Origin: Acetivibrio straminisolvens JCM 21531
Lineage (GTDB): Bacteria > Bacillota > Clostridia > Acetivibrionales > Acetivibrionaceae
Reading direction: 5' to 3'
NCBI RefSeq assembly: GCF_000521465.1
Contig: NZ_BAVR01000012.1
Span: 1-64,000, forward strand
Length of the DNA stretch: 64,000 nt
The notes below the pieces were generated by a model. It ran no database searches. It saw nothing but the letters and a program-made list of their open reading frames with translations, and was not told the origin of the DNA. Made by a program: the position numbers and the translations under genes. Each line of letters starts with the position of its first letter. Position 1 is the first letter of the stretch. Below, in pieces: positions 24,093 through 34,917 of this stretch.

Positions 24093-26287
24093 TGAGTGAG
24101 TTATTTCTCTCCGTTTTAAATATGAGCTTTACAGCAAGCTATGTAATTCTATGCGTGATGTTTCTTAGGCTGTTACTTAAAAAAGCTCCAAAATTCATCT
24201 CCTATGCCTTGTGGGCTGTTGTGGCATTTCGCCTTATTATTCCATTTTCTTTTGAGAGCATGTTTAGCCTTCTGCCCCGGAATATGAATACTGTTCCGAT
24301 TTCCCATGAAATCATCTATCAGCAAAGTCCGAAAATTGATAGCGGTATTGAAGCAATGGACTTTCTTGCAAACCAGTCCCTTCCCAAGCCGGATGTTGCA
24401 GCAAGCGTAAATCTATTGCAGATTTATATAGAAATTGGAGCATATATCTGGGTTTGGGGAATAATAGCATTACTTATTTACAGTTTGGTGTCGGTTTTGA
24501 AGCTAAAAAGGCAGCTTAAAAATGCAGAGCTAATAGATATGAATATCTTCGAAGCCCGAAATTTGAAAACTCCATTTGTATTAGGAATAATAAAGCCCAA
24601 GATATATTTACCGGCCGGACTTGATGACTCTGAAAGAAAATATATTTTGCTGCATGAGCAAACCCATATCAAGCGCAAAGATTATATCATTAAAATATTA
24701 GCCTTCTTAATATTAGCCATACACTGGTTTAATCCCTTTGTATGGATTGCATTCAGGTTAATGAGCAAGGATATGGAGCTTTCCTGTGACGAAAGAGTTT
24801 TAAAAGAAATGGATTTGGATATTAAAAAGCCATATGCCAATTCATTATTGTCCCTTGCAACCGAAAGACATATTTTAAATGGAAGCCCGCTGGCTTTTGG
24901 CGAGGGAAATGTTAAAGACAGAATCAAGAATGTATTGAATTACAAAAAGCCAACTTTTTGGTTGATTGCCGTTGCGTTGGTGGTAGCTATAGCCGCAGGA
25001 ATCGGTTTATTGGCTAATCCGGTTACTCAAAAACCGGTTGAAAATAATCTTTTATCACAGCTTTTAAAAAATAAAACCCAGTATGTGGGTGACAACTCAA
25101 AAGTTGGAGGTATAATCTTTTCATTAAAGTTTCCCGACAACGTGGATTATGATTCTTTTGAGCTTTATACAGACAGTGAACCTTATGGAGTAAATGTGAA
25201 TCTCAAAACGGATACCGAAACTAAAAACATATATAGTGTTGAAGCAAACCAACAGCAGTTTCAAACTAATGCGTTGATTATGTTTTCCCTGATTGGCAAC
25301 GTTGAAAATATCAATTTTACGCTGGATGATGGAGCATCCCCGCATTCTATACAATACACGCGGGAGTGGGCAAACAAGCGATGCGGGAAAGATGTGCGGG
25401 ATTTTGCCAAAAGCGAGGAGGAACTTGGCAAGCTAATTAACGGCACATATGGCATTGCCAAAAATGAAGACATTAAAGAGCTTATAGAAGAAAACATAAG
25501 TGTCATAATGTCATCGCCAGACATATCCTCTAATCCGCAGGATTATATCAATGCCCATAGGGAAGTATATGAAAATATTTTGAAATACGGAGAAGAGGCG
25601 CTGGAATATTTGCTTTCACAGTTTGAAGAGGGAAATGATGAAGGACTTCGGGGGTATATCATGATGAGACTGTGTAAAGAGCTTTTAGGTCCGAGAAATA
25701 ATGTTACCGATGATTCACTAAGTCCGAGAGAGTGGTATAATTCACTGTCCATCCGTCAAGAAAGAAAGCTTCCCAATTATGAATATGACGGTAACGATCC
25801 CATTGAAAAGCTTGTTTATAACACGGAAATTGAGATGAATTCAGACCCTAAAGGGGAAGGATTTGTAGTTGTTGCACCGAAAATCTTCGGAAGTTATGAG
25901 GAAAAGAATCTGCTAAAAGTTTTTGCGACTACTTACAGTGCCAGATACAGGCTTTTTGAGGACACTTTGTCGGAAGAGAGCGGCAGCATTGTTCCGGTGG
26001 CAATAACCTATCGAAAAAATGATAGCGGCAATTATGTCCTTGAAAAATATGAGCAAGCAAGGGATGGCGCAGGATTTGCTCCTTCCATCAAGGAGTTTTG
26101 CACGATGCCGGTATCGGGAAAAGAGATAAAGGGACTTGCAAATCAAATTCTTGAGCATTACTCGGATTATAAGGATATCCGCATTCTGATGCATGATAAC
26201 CTTGCCAAGCATTTAAAGAAAAATGGCCTTACATCTGCTAAGCTTATCAAGTCTTACGGTGATGAGTTTGAATTTTCGGTACTTTAA
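24092..26287 (+). CDS. BlaR1/MecR1-like membrane sensor, peptidase family M56
   Basis: 731 residues. Transmembrane helices near residues 5-25, 32-50 and 110-135; the gluzincin motif HEQTH (about residue 190) with downstream Glu in MELSCDE; a last helix near 290-312; and an extracytoplasmic C-terminal region of about 410 residues. In BlaR1 such proteins detect a ligand outside and cleave BlaI inside. The outer region here is not a penicillin-binding domain that I can recognise: no SxxK/SxN/KTG set stands out. The N-terminal 310 residues closely resemble the second copy at 57546. ATG 24092 overlaps the repressor remnant; the upstream extension lacks an RBS. Confidence 0.85.
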   Translation: MSELFLSVLNMSFTASYVILCVMFLRLLLKKAPKFISYALWAVVAFRLIIPFSFESMFSLLPRNMNTVPISHEIIYQQSPKIDSGIEAMDFLANQSLPKPDVAASVNLLQIYIEIGAYIWVWGIIALLIYSLVSVLKLKRQLKNAELIDMNIFEARNLKTPFVLGIIKPKIYLPAGLDDSERKYILLHEQTHIKRKDYIIKILAFLILAIHWFNPFVWIAFRLMSKDMELSCDERVLKEMDLDIKKPYANSLLSLATERHILNGSPLAFGEGNVKDRIKNVLNYKKPTFWLIAVALVVAIAAGIGLLANPVTQKPVENNLLSQLLKNKTQYVGDNSKVGGIIFSLKFPDNVDYDSFELYTDSEPYGVNVNLKTDTETKNIYSVEANQQQFQTNALIMFSLIGNVENINFTLDDGASPHSIQYTREWANKRCGKDVRDFAKSEEELGKLINGTYGIAKNEDIKELIEENISVIMSSPDISSNPQDYINAHREVYENILKYGEEALEYLLSQFEEGNDEGLRGYIMMRLCKELLGPRNNVTDDSLSPREWYNSLSIRQERKLPNYEYDGNDPIEKLVYNTEIEMNSDPKGEGFVVVAPKIFGSYEEKNLLKVFATTYSARYRLFEDTLSEESGSIVPVAITYRKNDSGNYVLEKYEQARDGAGFAPSIKEFCTMPVSGKEIKGLANQILEHYSDYKDIRILMHDNLAKHLKKNGLTSAKLIKSYGDEFEFSVL

Positions 26288-26353
26288 AATAATAAAAATG
26301 TAAATCAATATGCATAAAAAGTTGGAAAGCACTTAGGAATTGAAAGTTTATAA

Positions 26354-26397
26354 AAACCCCACTTAGATAGAATAATCTACATGAGTGGGGATTTTTA
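26354..26397 (+). terminator. Intrinsic terminator after blaR1 copy 1
   Basis: AACCCCACT pairs with AGTGGGGAT around an inner TAGAT/ATCTA stem, followed by TTTTTAT. Confidence 0.85.
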
Positions 26398-26801
26398 TGG
26401 TATGTGGTATTGTATATTAAATAGTGAATGTGTATTCCAATATTATACAATATCTTCAGGATTCGTTTAGGAGTGCTTAAATTCCGTATGCTTAATCCAA
26501 GGGATATTTAAGAAGTATTCCAAAACTATTCTTTTTAGATGTAACTTTTTATGAGATGCAAAATCTAAAAATCTGATATATAATGATAAAGCAATAAAGC
26601 GAAAGAAAGTTTACAAGTTAACAAAATATGATATAGAGAATTCATATAAATCCGGATAAGAAGCTTAAGCGACCTATCAAAGAATAATATTGGAATATCA
26701 GAAAAAGTTATAATTTTAAAGAGAAATTCTTTAATAAAAGTTACCTGTGGGAGATGTACTTGCAAGAAGCTTGGAAGTAGGAAAATTACAGGAGGCACAA
26801 T
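26398..26801. other. Gene-free AT-rich spacer
   Basis: About 400 bases with no frame carrying a ribosome site and no strong hairpin. It presumably contains the promoter for the flavoprotein gene. Nothing else was seen. Confidence 0.55.
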
Positions 26802-28136
26802 ATGAACGTTTTGGTTTTAAACGGGAGTCCTAAAGGTGAATATAGCATTACACTGCAAACTTCATTGTATTTGGAAAAGAAGTTTTCAGAGCATAGATTT
26901 CAGTTTCTTCGTGTCGGTCAACAAATTAAATCCCTGGAAAGGGATTTTTCAACTGTGAGTGAGGCGATAACAAATGCGGATTTGATTATTTTCTCTTATC
27001 CTGTTTATACCTTTATTGCACCAAGTCAGTTGCATCGGTTTATAGAGCTTTTAAAGGCATCCGGCTTGATGTGTCGGGAAAATTTGCTACTCAGATTACT
27101 ACTTCCAAACACTTTTACGATGTCACTGCCCATAAGTATATTCAGGATAATTGCCATGACCTTGGCATGAAATATATTAAAGGACTGTCAGCAGATATGA
27201 TGATCTTCTGACAGAAAGCGGACGCAAAACTGCAATAGAGTTTTTTGAATATGTGTGCTGGTGCATGAAAAATGATGTATATGAAACCAATCCAAAGAGT
27301 CCTGTAGCTGCGGCGCATATTCCGGTTAGTCCTGTCAATTCAAGCCAGGAGAAAAAGGGCGGAGATGTAGTTATAGTTACGGATTGCGCAAAAGACGACA
27401 AGCAGCTTAATGATATGATTGAGAGATTTAGAGCAGTTCTAAAATATAGGAGCCGCATTGTCAATATTTCCGAGTATCCTTTTCAGGGAGGATGTTTAGG
27501 CTGCCTTAATTGTGCCGCTACAGAAAAATGCATTTATAAGGATGGGTTTGATGATTTCCTGCGTAAGAATATTCAGACTGCAGATGCTATAATATATGCG
27601 TTTTCCATCAAGGATCATTCCATGGGCTCCATTTTTAAAATGTATGACGACAGGCAGTTTTGTAACGGACATAGACCGGTGACTATGGGAAAGCCCATAG
27701 GATATTTGATTTGCGGAAATTATCCGTCTGAGACCAATCTACAGATAATTGTTGAAGGCCGAAGCGAGGTTGGAGGAAATTTTCTTACGGGAGTTGCGTG
27801 TGATGAAATAAATCCGGATGAAGAAATAGACAGACTTGCCTCAAGGCTTGATTATGCAATTAGCCATAAGTATGTCCAGCCCAGAAATTTTTATGGTGTT
27901 GGAGGAATGAAAATTTTCAGGATCTAATTTGGCTAATGCGCGGCTTGATGAAAGCCGATCACCGTTTCTACAAAGAACATGGATTATACGACTTTCCTCA
28001 AAAGAAAAGAGGGACAGCATTAAAAATGTATCTTGTAGGCTCTCTTATGTCTTCTCCAAAGCTTAGGGCTAAAATGGGAAATAAAATAAATGAAGGTATG
28101 ATTGCGCCGTATAAAAAGGTTTTGGAGCAGCATTGA
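26802..28136 (+). CDS. Tandem flavodoxin-fold NAD(P)H oxidoreductase / iron-sulfur flavoprotein-like (three frameshifts as sequenced)
   Basis: About 445 residues after repair. Two flavodoxin-like domains follow each other. The first (1-160) starts MNVLVLNGSPKGEYS, an FMN phosphate loop, with SYPVYTF as the second FMN loop. The second (about 185-350) contains VVIVTDCAKDD and a cysteine-rich segment GGCLGCLNCAATEKC that could hold an iron-sulfur cluster, as in Isf-type flavoproteins. A C-terminal helical tail (FYGVGGMKIFRDL to KVLEQH) resembles the end of flavodoxin-family NADPH reductases. Frames break at 27063-27064, 27199 and 27920-27921, each consistent with one lost G. RBS AGGAGG precedes ATG 26802. 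Physiological substrate unknown. Confidence 0.78.
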
Positions 28137-28236
28137 TATATTGCTAGGATATATTAAACTTGACGATTGGAACGTGTGAAATAATTGAAAAATTTGAGCG
28201 GATGAATTTATTGGGTCAATGTAAAGGGTGTAAAGT

Positions 28237-29349
28237 ATGAAAAATAAAATAATTGCTTTTATAAAAAAGGAAGCTGTACTTGTAGTGGCAGCAATACTTG
28301 CTTGTATTTCTGCTTTTATTGTCCCGCCCACAAGTGCTTATATGGAATATATAGACTGGTGTGTACTGGGGATTTTATTAAGTCTTATGATTGTTATGGC
28401 AGGGCTTCAAAAAAACGGCCTGTTTGATGCTTTAGTCATTGGCCTGCTTAAGAAAACCAAAAAGGTATGGCAATTGGCTTTTGTACTGGTATTCTTGTGT
28501 TTCTTTCTCAGTATGTTAATTACTAATGATGTTGCTCTTATCACCTTTGTTCCTTTTGCCATTTTGACTTTGAAAAAGGCGGGGCAGGAACGGCTGGTTA
28601 TACCTGTGGTGGTTCTTCAAACAATCGCAGCCAATCTGGGCAGTATGTTGACTCCCATAGGAAATCCCCAGAATTTGTATTTATATAACTTGTCTCAAGT
28701 TGGAATATTGGAGTTTGTTCTGTTTATGCTTCCTTATACCGTAGTTTCCGGACTCTTGCTGGTAATTTCGTTATTGTTTATAAAGGGTAAACGGGAAGCA
28801 GTAGTTATTAAAGAACAATCAAAACCCCAAATTTTGCTTATAGAGAATATAATCTATTTGGTCTTATTTGCTATATCTCTTTTGAGCGTTGCTAAAATTC
28901 TGCATTATATAGCAGTATTGCTTTTAGTGTTAATTGTAGTTTTTATAATGGAAAAGGATGTTTTAAAATCAGTGGATTATAGTTTGCTATTGACCTTCAT
29001 TTGCTTTTTTATTTTTACAGGGAATTTGGAAAATATTCCTGCAGTAAAGGAAACTTTGCAAAATTTGATAACCGGCCGGGAGCTTGTTATAAGCGTTTTT
29101 GCAAGTCAAGCGATAAGTAATGTCCCCGCGGCACTTTTATTATCCGAATTTACGGGCAACTACCGGGTATTATTGAAAGGCGTGAATATTGGAGGACTTG
29201 GAACTCTGATTGCATCCATGGCAAGTTTAATATCCTATAAAATATTTGCAAATCATTATGATAAACTTAAAGGACGGTATTTTCTTTGGTTTACTTTGGC
29301 AAACATAGTTTATCTATTAATATTAATGGCGGTTGCGTTGATAATCTGA
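28237..29349 (+). CDS. SLC13/ArsB-NhaD superfamily permease
   Basis: 370 residues, about ten to eleven hydrophobic helices. The hairpin motif ITNDVALITFVPFA and the later LTPIGNPQNLYLY, repeated in weaker form as ISNVPAALLLSEF, are the paired ion/substrate signatures of the ion transporter superfamily (anion:sodium symporters, ArsB, NhaD). Shorter than typical DASS proteins because only the core is present. The substrate (dicarboxylate, arsenite or cation) cannot be decided. It follows the flavoprotein by 100 bases and may share its transcript. Confidence 0.8.
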   Translation: MKNKIIAFIKKEAVLVVAAILACISAFIVPPTSAYMEYIDWCVLGILLSLMIVMAGLQKNGLFDALVIGLLKKTKKVWQLAFVLVFLCFFLSMLITNDVALITFVPFAILTLKKAGQERLVIPVVVLQTIAANLGSMLTPIGNPQNLYLYNLSQVGILEFVLFMLPYTVVSGLLLVISLLFIKGKREAVVIKEQSKPQILLIENIIYLVLFAISLLSVAKILHYIAVLLLVLIVVFIMEKDVLKSVDYSLLLTFICFFIFTGNLENIPAVKETLQNLITGRELVISVFASQAISNVPAALLLSEFTGNYRVLLKGVNIGGLGTLIASMASLISYKIFANHYDKLKGRYFLWFTLANIVYLLILMAVALII

Positions 29350-29434
29350 TTCTGTTGTAATTGCTGTATGGATGTACAAGTATTATTTTGCCAAATTGCT
29401 GTTTAGAAATTGCAGATTGCTATATATTTTTATA

Positions 29435-29476
29435 AAAACTATGAGGTATGGATATCCATACCTCATAGTTTTAAAA
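29435..29476. terminator. Bidirectional terminator between convergent genes
   Basis: A perfect 38-base palindrome at 29435-29472 (half-site AAAACTATGAGGTATGGAT). It serves the permease on the plus strand and the kelch-protease gene on the minus strand, which ends 24 bases away. Confidence 0.85.
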
Positions 29477-29495
29477 AGTATTTTAAGGGACATAT

Positions 29496-32400
29496 TTATG
29501 GAACAAACTCTTCAACAACTTCTTCGAGGCTTGAAGAACGATTCCATCCGCCAATTGTATATATTTTATTGTTTACAACAGATGCAGTATGGCCTTCTCT
29601 TTCTGTACCGGAATACGCAACTTTTTTCCATTTGTTGCTTGCGACATCATATTCTTCAGTTATATATGTAACTCCTACGAAGTCTTGAAGGCCACCCATT
29701 GCATAGATCTTACCGTTAATCGCTACTGCTGCTAAATTGCTTCTTGCTGTAGGAATGTCTGCAACTCTCGTCCATGTATTTGTGATGGGGTTGTACTTTT
29801 CGATAATTGGGCATTTGGCATTTGAATCTGTACCATATGTGTACAAGCCGCCTATGACATATATTTCACCATTTACCACAGCAGTTGCAAAGTTGCTTCG
29901 AGGAGTGGGGATATTTGCTACAAATCTCCATTGATTGCTTGAAGGATCATATTCTTCTACGGTGTTGGTACGTACATTTCCAGTGGTTTTACCGCTTATG
30001 GCATACAATTTTCCATTGACTGAAGCCAGTCCAAAAGAGCTTCTGGCGATATTCATATTTGCTTTGGACTGCCAATTTCCTGTACTGGGGTTATATGCTT
30101 CCACACTTTTTAAGTAGCCAGAATTGAATCCGCCAGCCACATATATTGCACCGGATAATGTGGCAGATGATGCATTATATCTTGCCGTAAGCATATTGGT
30201 AGCCGGAGTCCATGAGTTGTTTGATGGGTTGAAATATTGAACTGTATTTGTAGGCAAGAGGTCGTCATCAATTCCTCCGATAACATATATTTTATTGTTG
30301 AGGACTGTTGATGTGTGATAAGCCTTTGGCAAGGGCATATTTGATTTTTCAGTCCATTTGCCCGGAAGATAAAATGCATACAACTTTGGGCTGGTTGGAT
30401 TAGTCGGGACATAATTTCCGATTAATAGGATTTTATTATCAATAAGAGCTAAGCTGCAACGACCGGAAACAGGTAGTATATCAGGCTTTTCTGTCCAAGT
30501 ATTATCCAACGGATTATACTCTTTTATATATGAAACGTCATATTTGTCGGTATAATAGACTTCGGAACCGAGATAGTATTCTAATGTGTAAATTTTATTA
30601 TTCAGTGATACTGCATCATAAATGTATGAGTAAGGAAGATCCGATTTTCTTATCCAAATATTGCCGTTGGGGTTGTATTCCCATACAGAAGTCTGAGTGG
30701 AGGGGCCATTACTGCCAAATAGGTAAATATTGCCATATGCAGTAGAAAGCGTATACTCGCTATATACTTCGGATAAGGTTGCAATTTGGCTTTCATCTCT
30801 AAATGTATTCGTGGACGGATCATATTCATATAATTTTGAAGTATCATCTTGATTGTGAAAGATATAAATTTTGTTGTTTGCTACTGCACTTTTTATGTCT
30901 CCATTAGTTAACGGAACTTGAATTTTACGAACCCATGAGTTGGTTGCAGGGGTGTACTCGTCAACTACAATAGTCCATGAAGGGCTTTCACCTACTACAT
31001 ATATTTTGTTATTGATAACATGAGCTTTTGGGGAATAAATCGTTGTGAGAGTATCTGCTTTTTGGGTCCAGGTCCATGGGTTTGTACCGGTATCACATGC
31101 CTCAACGCTAGAAACATTCGTCATACCCGGCCCTCTTTTCTCCACACCTCCAATAGCATAAAATACGCCGTCGAGATAAGCATAAGCTGCGTCTTGCCTT
31201 CCGTATGGCTGAGATTTAAGTATGGACCACGATGCATTTGTTGTTGCTTCACGAAAATAATAAATAGGTACTTCAATTTTACTGCCATCGAAACTTGTAA
31301 CGCTCGTTATTGATGAGGGTATTTGGATTCCTCTTGTTTTATCAACCAGTTTAAAACTTTTTATTTTGCCCGGGATGCCGTCGGCAATCGAATCTTCTAT
31401 TCGTAAATACCAGTTACCGTCAGGGTTGTCCATTTTCAGTGTATATAAATTTGTTAGGTCAATAACAAGAGATGCATATTTATCTTCATCAGTCGTCCCA
31501 TCAAAAGCCAAATAATCATTTGGAAAGATTTCATACCAGTAAGGTAGAGAAATAGTTGTATCATCCGTTGTTGAGTAACCGAAGGATATTCGAAGCTGAT
31601 TCCTGCACTTATGGCTTACTTCCAATTCGGCAGTGAGCATGGGAGTATAGCTTTCTTTTACATTAAACCAGAATAACATATTGCCATGGATTGCTCATCT
31701 CCTTTCCGGAGGATCTGTAAAGATTCCACCGTATACATTAGGATTGGAGGGGATTTTGGTACCCAGTTGAGAGCATCATAAGCAAGCCAGACATATCCGT
31801 TTCTCATCCAATTGCTTCCAAATGAATTTACTACTTTAAATGCACCTTTTTCTCCTGGATCAATAATACCGTTTAAATTGGCATCAAAGGTTATATCATC
31901 TGAGTATCCCACGATAGTCATGGCGTGATCGCCCTGAGCACCTCGTACCATATAGCAGACAGATTCATCTCCTGCCGTGCAATATCTCCAGGAATCAATA
32001 TATGTACCGAAGGTCAGTACATAACCGTTAGCCAGCATTTTTTTGATAGCAGTTAGATTTTCGTCATTTTCATTTTCAATAGGGGTGTCAGTGCCGTCAC
32101 TGAAATCAATATAACCCATTTTATCGATTCTGTAATTTAGAGCTTTTTCCCATAAAGAACGATCGGTTGGCCAGGCTTTATAAGCTGTACTACTATTCGC
32201 ATAATGAGGGAAATCACTCCAAAATACACAGCCGGAGTTTTTTAACAAATTAAAAGCTCTTGAAAAGCCTGTACCTGTATTAGGACCAGCAGCTTTAGTA
32301 ATATTATATGTCCACGCAGGTGAGAATTTATTTGTAAGATCAGTATTTTTGGTATTCCATCCTTTCACAAGGGCAGTCATATGTGTCATTTGATAGTATG

Positions 32401-32899
32401 TAGTAGAAAAGGCTACACATGAGCCTTGAACACCTTGATTTTCGATTGGAGGAAACGCGTCAAGCAAACTATTGTCAACACTCGAAGGGAGCACTTCTGA
32501 AGATGTTCTATTTGCCAATTTCATTTTGGGATTGCCTTCATCAATACTGCTTGAACTTTCTTTTACTTCTTGTCCGAATTCTACAGATGCTGTCAGCTTG
32601 CCAAGTCCTCTTGATGCACGCGCTTTGTTTACCCTTTCAAGTCCTAGTTCGTTTAGTTCAACGTCTTTAGTATCAATCATGTTGTTTTTGATCCACTTCT
32701 TATCATCTTCTGTAATGAATGCTTCGTTTGATGATTCGCTTTCGGCTGATTCTAAACTGCTAATTGTACTAATTGGCTCAATCGTTTTTGATGATAGATT
32801 ACCTGCGGCAAAAATTGAAATGCTTTGACATAAGATAAGTGTTAAGACAGTAGTAAAGACAAACAGCTTTGAAATTGAATTTTTAACCTTTACTTTCAT
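29496..32899 (-). CDS. Secreted papain-family (C1A) peptidase with P-domain-like and kelch propeller modules (frameshifted as sequenced)
   Basis: About 1134 residues after repair. Signal peptide 1-32 (FVFTTVLTLILCQSISIFAA). The papain domain (about 140-395) has catalytic Cys in NQGVQGSCVAFS, His in QGDHAMTIVGYSD and Asn in VNSFGSNWMRNGYVWLAYD. Then a beta-sandwich like the proprotein-convertase P domain (NWYLRIEDSIADGIPGKI), and about twelve kelch-type blades (KIYVIGG, AIYVAGGF, EIYVIGGL and similar), enough for two six-bladed propellers. The frame breaks at about 31672, where TATTTC is read as TATTC on the coding strand. RBS GGAGG precedes the start. No dockerin or SLH is seen, so it is probably released. 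Substrate unknown. Confidence 0.82.
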
Positions 32900-33218
32900 A
32901 ATGTACCTCCTCCATTCATTTTGTTTTAAATTCTCGTTTGTAAAAGAACAAGAAAAATTATAAATTTGTGGCTATAAATGCTTTATACACCTCCATATCA
33001 TAAATTAGTTTTAGTTCTTTTATTTATTATAGGATATTGTTCAAAAAAAGTAAATAAAGTCGACAAAAATGAAATCAAATATGAAATAATTCGTTTTAAA
33101 GGATAATTATGTCGTAAAAAGAATGTTTCCGACAATAAAACGTTAATTTTTATTGAGGTTTTTGCTTTTTGTCGATGATATAATTATGAAGGGCATACTA
33201 TTTATTCGAGGTGAAACC
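32900..33218. other. Divergent promoter region
   Basis: 319 AT-rich bases between the kelch-protease gene (minus) and the response-regulator remnant (plus). TATAAT occurs at 33179-33184 without a well-spaced -35. Several GTCG/CGAC words recur (33060, 33110, 33130, 33172) but do not form a clear operator. Confidence 0.45.
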
Positions 33219-33513
33219 ATGGTTAAAAACAGGATTTTGATTGTGGAGGATGATAAAGCAATTTTAGACGGCATCGCGGTCAATCTGCAATATTCCGGAT
33301 ATGAATACTATGAAGAAATACAATATTCCTGTTATATATATTACTGCAAAAAATGATGCTTCTTCAGAAATTATAGGGCTTCGCGACGGGGCAGAGGATT
33401 ATATCATAAAGCCTTTTGATGTCTTAATTCTGCTGGTACGCATCGAATTAGAAGTGAAAAAACAGCCTATGCCTTGTCCAAATGCATTGCTGCCGCTGTC
33501 ATGGGCGGCTTAG
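33219..33513 (+). pseudogene. Response regulator remnant, phosphoacceptor region deleted
   Basis: ATG 33219 with RBS AGGTGA opens MVKNRILIVEDDKAILDGIAV, the first 29 residues of an OmpR-type receiver. It then jumps, out of frame, to MKKYNIPVIYITAKNDASS and GLRDGAEDYIIKPFDV, the last third of a receiver with the conserved Thr and Lys. About 45 residues containing the phosphorylated Asp are missing. The DNA-binding domain is also absent: after LVRIE the sequence runs into an ABC permease fragment. This cannot be a homopolymer error, so it is a real deletion scar. Confidence 0.8.
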
Positions 33514-33702
33514 CCGTTACTGCCGGTGCAGCTGTATTTATCAGCTATCTACGCCTTATGCGGCCGAGCATATTACCTGAGGCAAGTCTCCTTTTTTCTC
33601 TTACCGCCATCTGTGACTTTTCATAATTCCGAAGATATACAGGAGCTTTGTGATACCGTTTGCGAGATGGACGCAGGGAGATTGAAAGTAATGCACAATT
33701 AA
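33476..33702 (+). pseudogene. ABC permease and ABC ATPase fragments
   Basis: In one frame (about 33460-33620) YALSKCIAAAVMGGLAVTAG is a membrane segment like those of antibiotic-type ABC-2 permeases. In another, ending at the stop 33700-33702, HNSEDIQELCDTVCEMDAGR matches the C-terminal end of an ABC ATPase after the H-loop. Neither has a start or the rest of its domain. With the response regulator piece just upstream these look like a collapsed two-component/ABC operon. Confidence 0.65.
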
Positions 33703-33759
33703 ATACTACCCTGCGTCAACCCTTTTTTCTTTGGCGGTTGAGGCTGCATGGCCCCTGCA

Positions 33760-34464
33760 TTATTTATTAAGCTTTTTAAGAACGCCTATAAGCTCGTCAG
33801 AATTGGTGAATTTTCTGCTTATTTTGTAACGAAGCTTTTTCTCTTTAAAACCATTAGATTTTTCAACAGTATTAAAAGTAATATAATTTTTATGTACCTT
33901 GAGATTACTTACCTTGCTAATACGCTGGCCCCAAATAACCTGGTGTGCCCCTTGGTTTAAGCTATCTGAAAAATAACCGATTACATCGAAATCACCTACA
34001 TAGGACAATTTCCACGCAAGGTCTAAAATATACTGTGTTCTGCGAGATAGCGAAAAGATTATGCCATAAAATCCGAGATTGGCCATGATGTCGGAACGGG
34101 GACTTTTAAAAATCGCCTGAATTATCGGGTCAAAGCAATTAATTACCCATAGTTGACTTGAAGAAGTAATTACAAAAATATACTGAAGGCACTTTTCTTC
34201 AAATCCGCTTGTATTTAACCATATCACATAGCCTATTATTAATATTATAAGCAGAGAAAACATTGAGCAGTAGAAAACACCGATTTGGGGAGAATCAGTG
34301 CCGTATTTTTCGCCTATCATAATAGATAAAGGAACCGATAAAAAAGTTAAAAGTAAAATAGGGATTAATAATAAAGCTATTTTGCCTAACGTCTTTTTTA
34401 GATAAAATTTTCCCATATCATCTTCTATCTGCAATCTGCATACAGTCATTTTTTTTGATGTCAT
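33760..34464 (-). CDS. Hypothetical membrane protein
   Basis: 234 residues, not recognised. Four likely helices in the first half: ALLLIPILLLTFLSVPLSIMI, a second near residues 65-85 (LLIILIIGYVIWL), weaker ones near 100-120 and 130-150. The last 80 residues are hydrophilic and basic (VIWGQRISKVSNLKVHKNYI), resembling a PH-like or intracellular tail. ATG 34464 follows GGAAGG; the 7 residues upstream are discarded. Its promoter region overlaps the diverged repeat at 34511. Base composition is as AT-rich as its neighbours. Confidence 0.6.
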   Translation of the reverse strand: MTSKKMTVCRLQIEDDMGKFYLKKTLGKIALLLIPILLLTFLSVPLSIMIGEKYGTDSPQIGVFYCSMFSLLIILIIGYVIWLNTSGFEEKCLQYIFVITSSSQLWVINCFDPIIQAIFKSPRSDIMANLGFYGIIFSLSRRTQYILDLAWKLSYVGDFDVIGYFSDSLNQGAHQVIWGQRISKVSNLKVHKNYITFNTVEKSNGFKEKKLRYKISRKFTNSDELIGVLKKLNK

Positions 34465-34510
34465 AAGATTTCCTTCCAAAAACAAAAAAATAGTATATAA
34501 GTATATGATA

Positions 34511-34630
34511 TTTATGTTAACACATCAAATTCAATCCATCAATTAATTTGAAAGAATTCTTAGTAAATAATAATACCGGATGCTTCCGCATAAAATTGAC
34601 ATTAGATATAATTTATATTATCAATTAGAC
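34511..34630. repeat. Diverged ~110-base direct repeat, copy 1
   Basis: Begins TTTATGTTAA and contains CAATTAATTTGAAAG and CATTAGATA; the same blocks in the same order recur at 36611-36730, exactly 2100 bases away. The first 50 bases agree at about 44 positions, the middle differs, and the last 20 agree again. The rest of the gap (34640-34917) has no recognisable gene. Confidence 0.7.
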
Positions 34631-34917
34631 TTGTATAGAAAAATGTAGAACTTTATACAGCAACCCTTAATTTGGCAACTACATCATCAAGACTTACCCT
34701 TTTTCTGCACAAGAGTATGCAAACTTGGCGATACAGACCATATATTATAGTCGAGGCCTTCGATTTTCCTAATAGAATTATTATATCAGTCATAAGTTTG
34801 ACCCCCGTGGAAATAGTTTTTTATTTGGTCAATTCAAAACTACCACATTTGGTCTGCTTATTCTTTTGTTTTGCCATTTTATTGGTAATACAATTTATTA
34901 CTTTTTATTGCACAACA

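Noticed and set aside
34672-34917. Plus- and minus-strand open frames between repeat copy 1 and the BtrH-like gene
   Set aside because: No ribosome site, no recognisable motif; a minus-strand reading that vaguely resembles a transposase end could not be supported.
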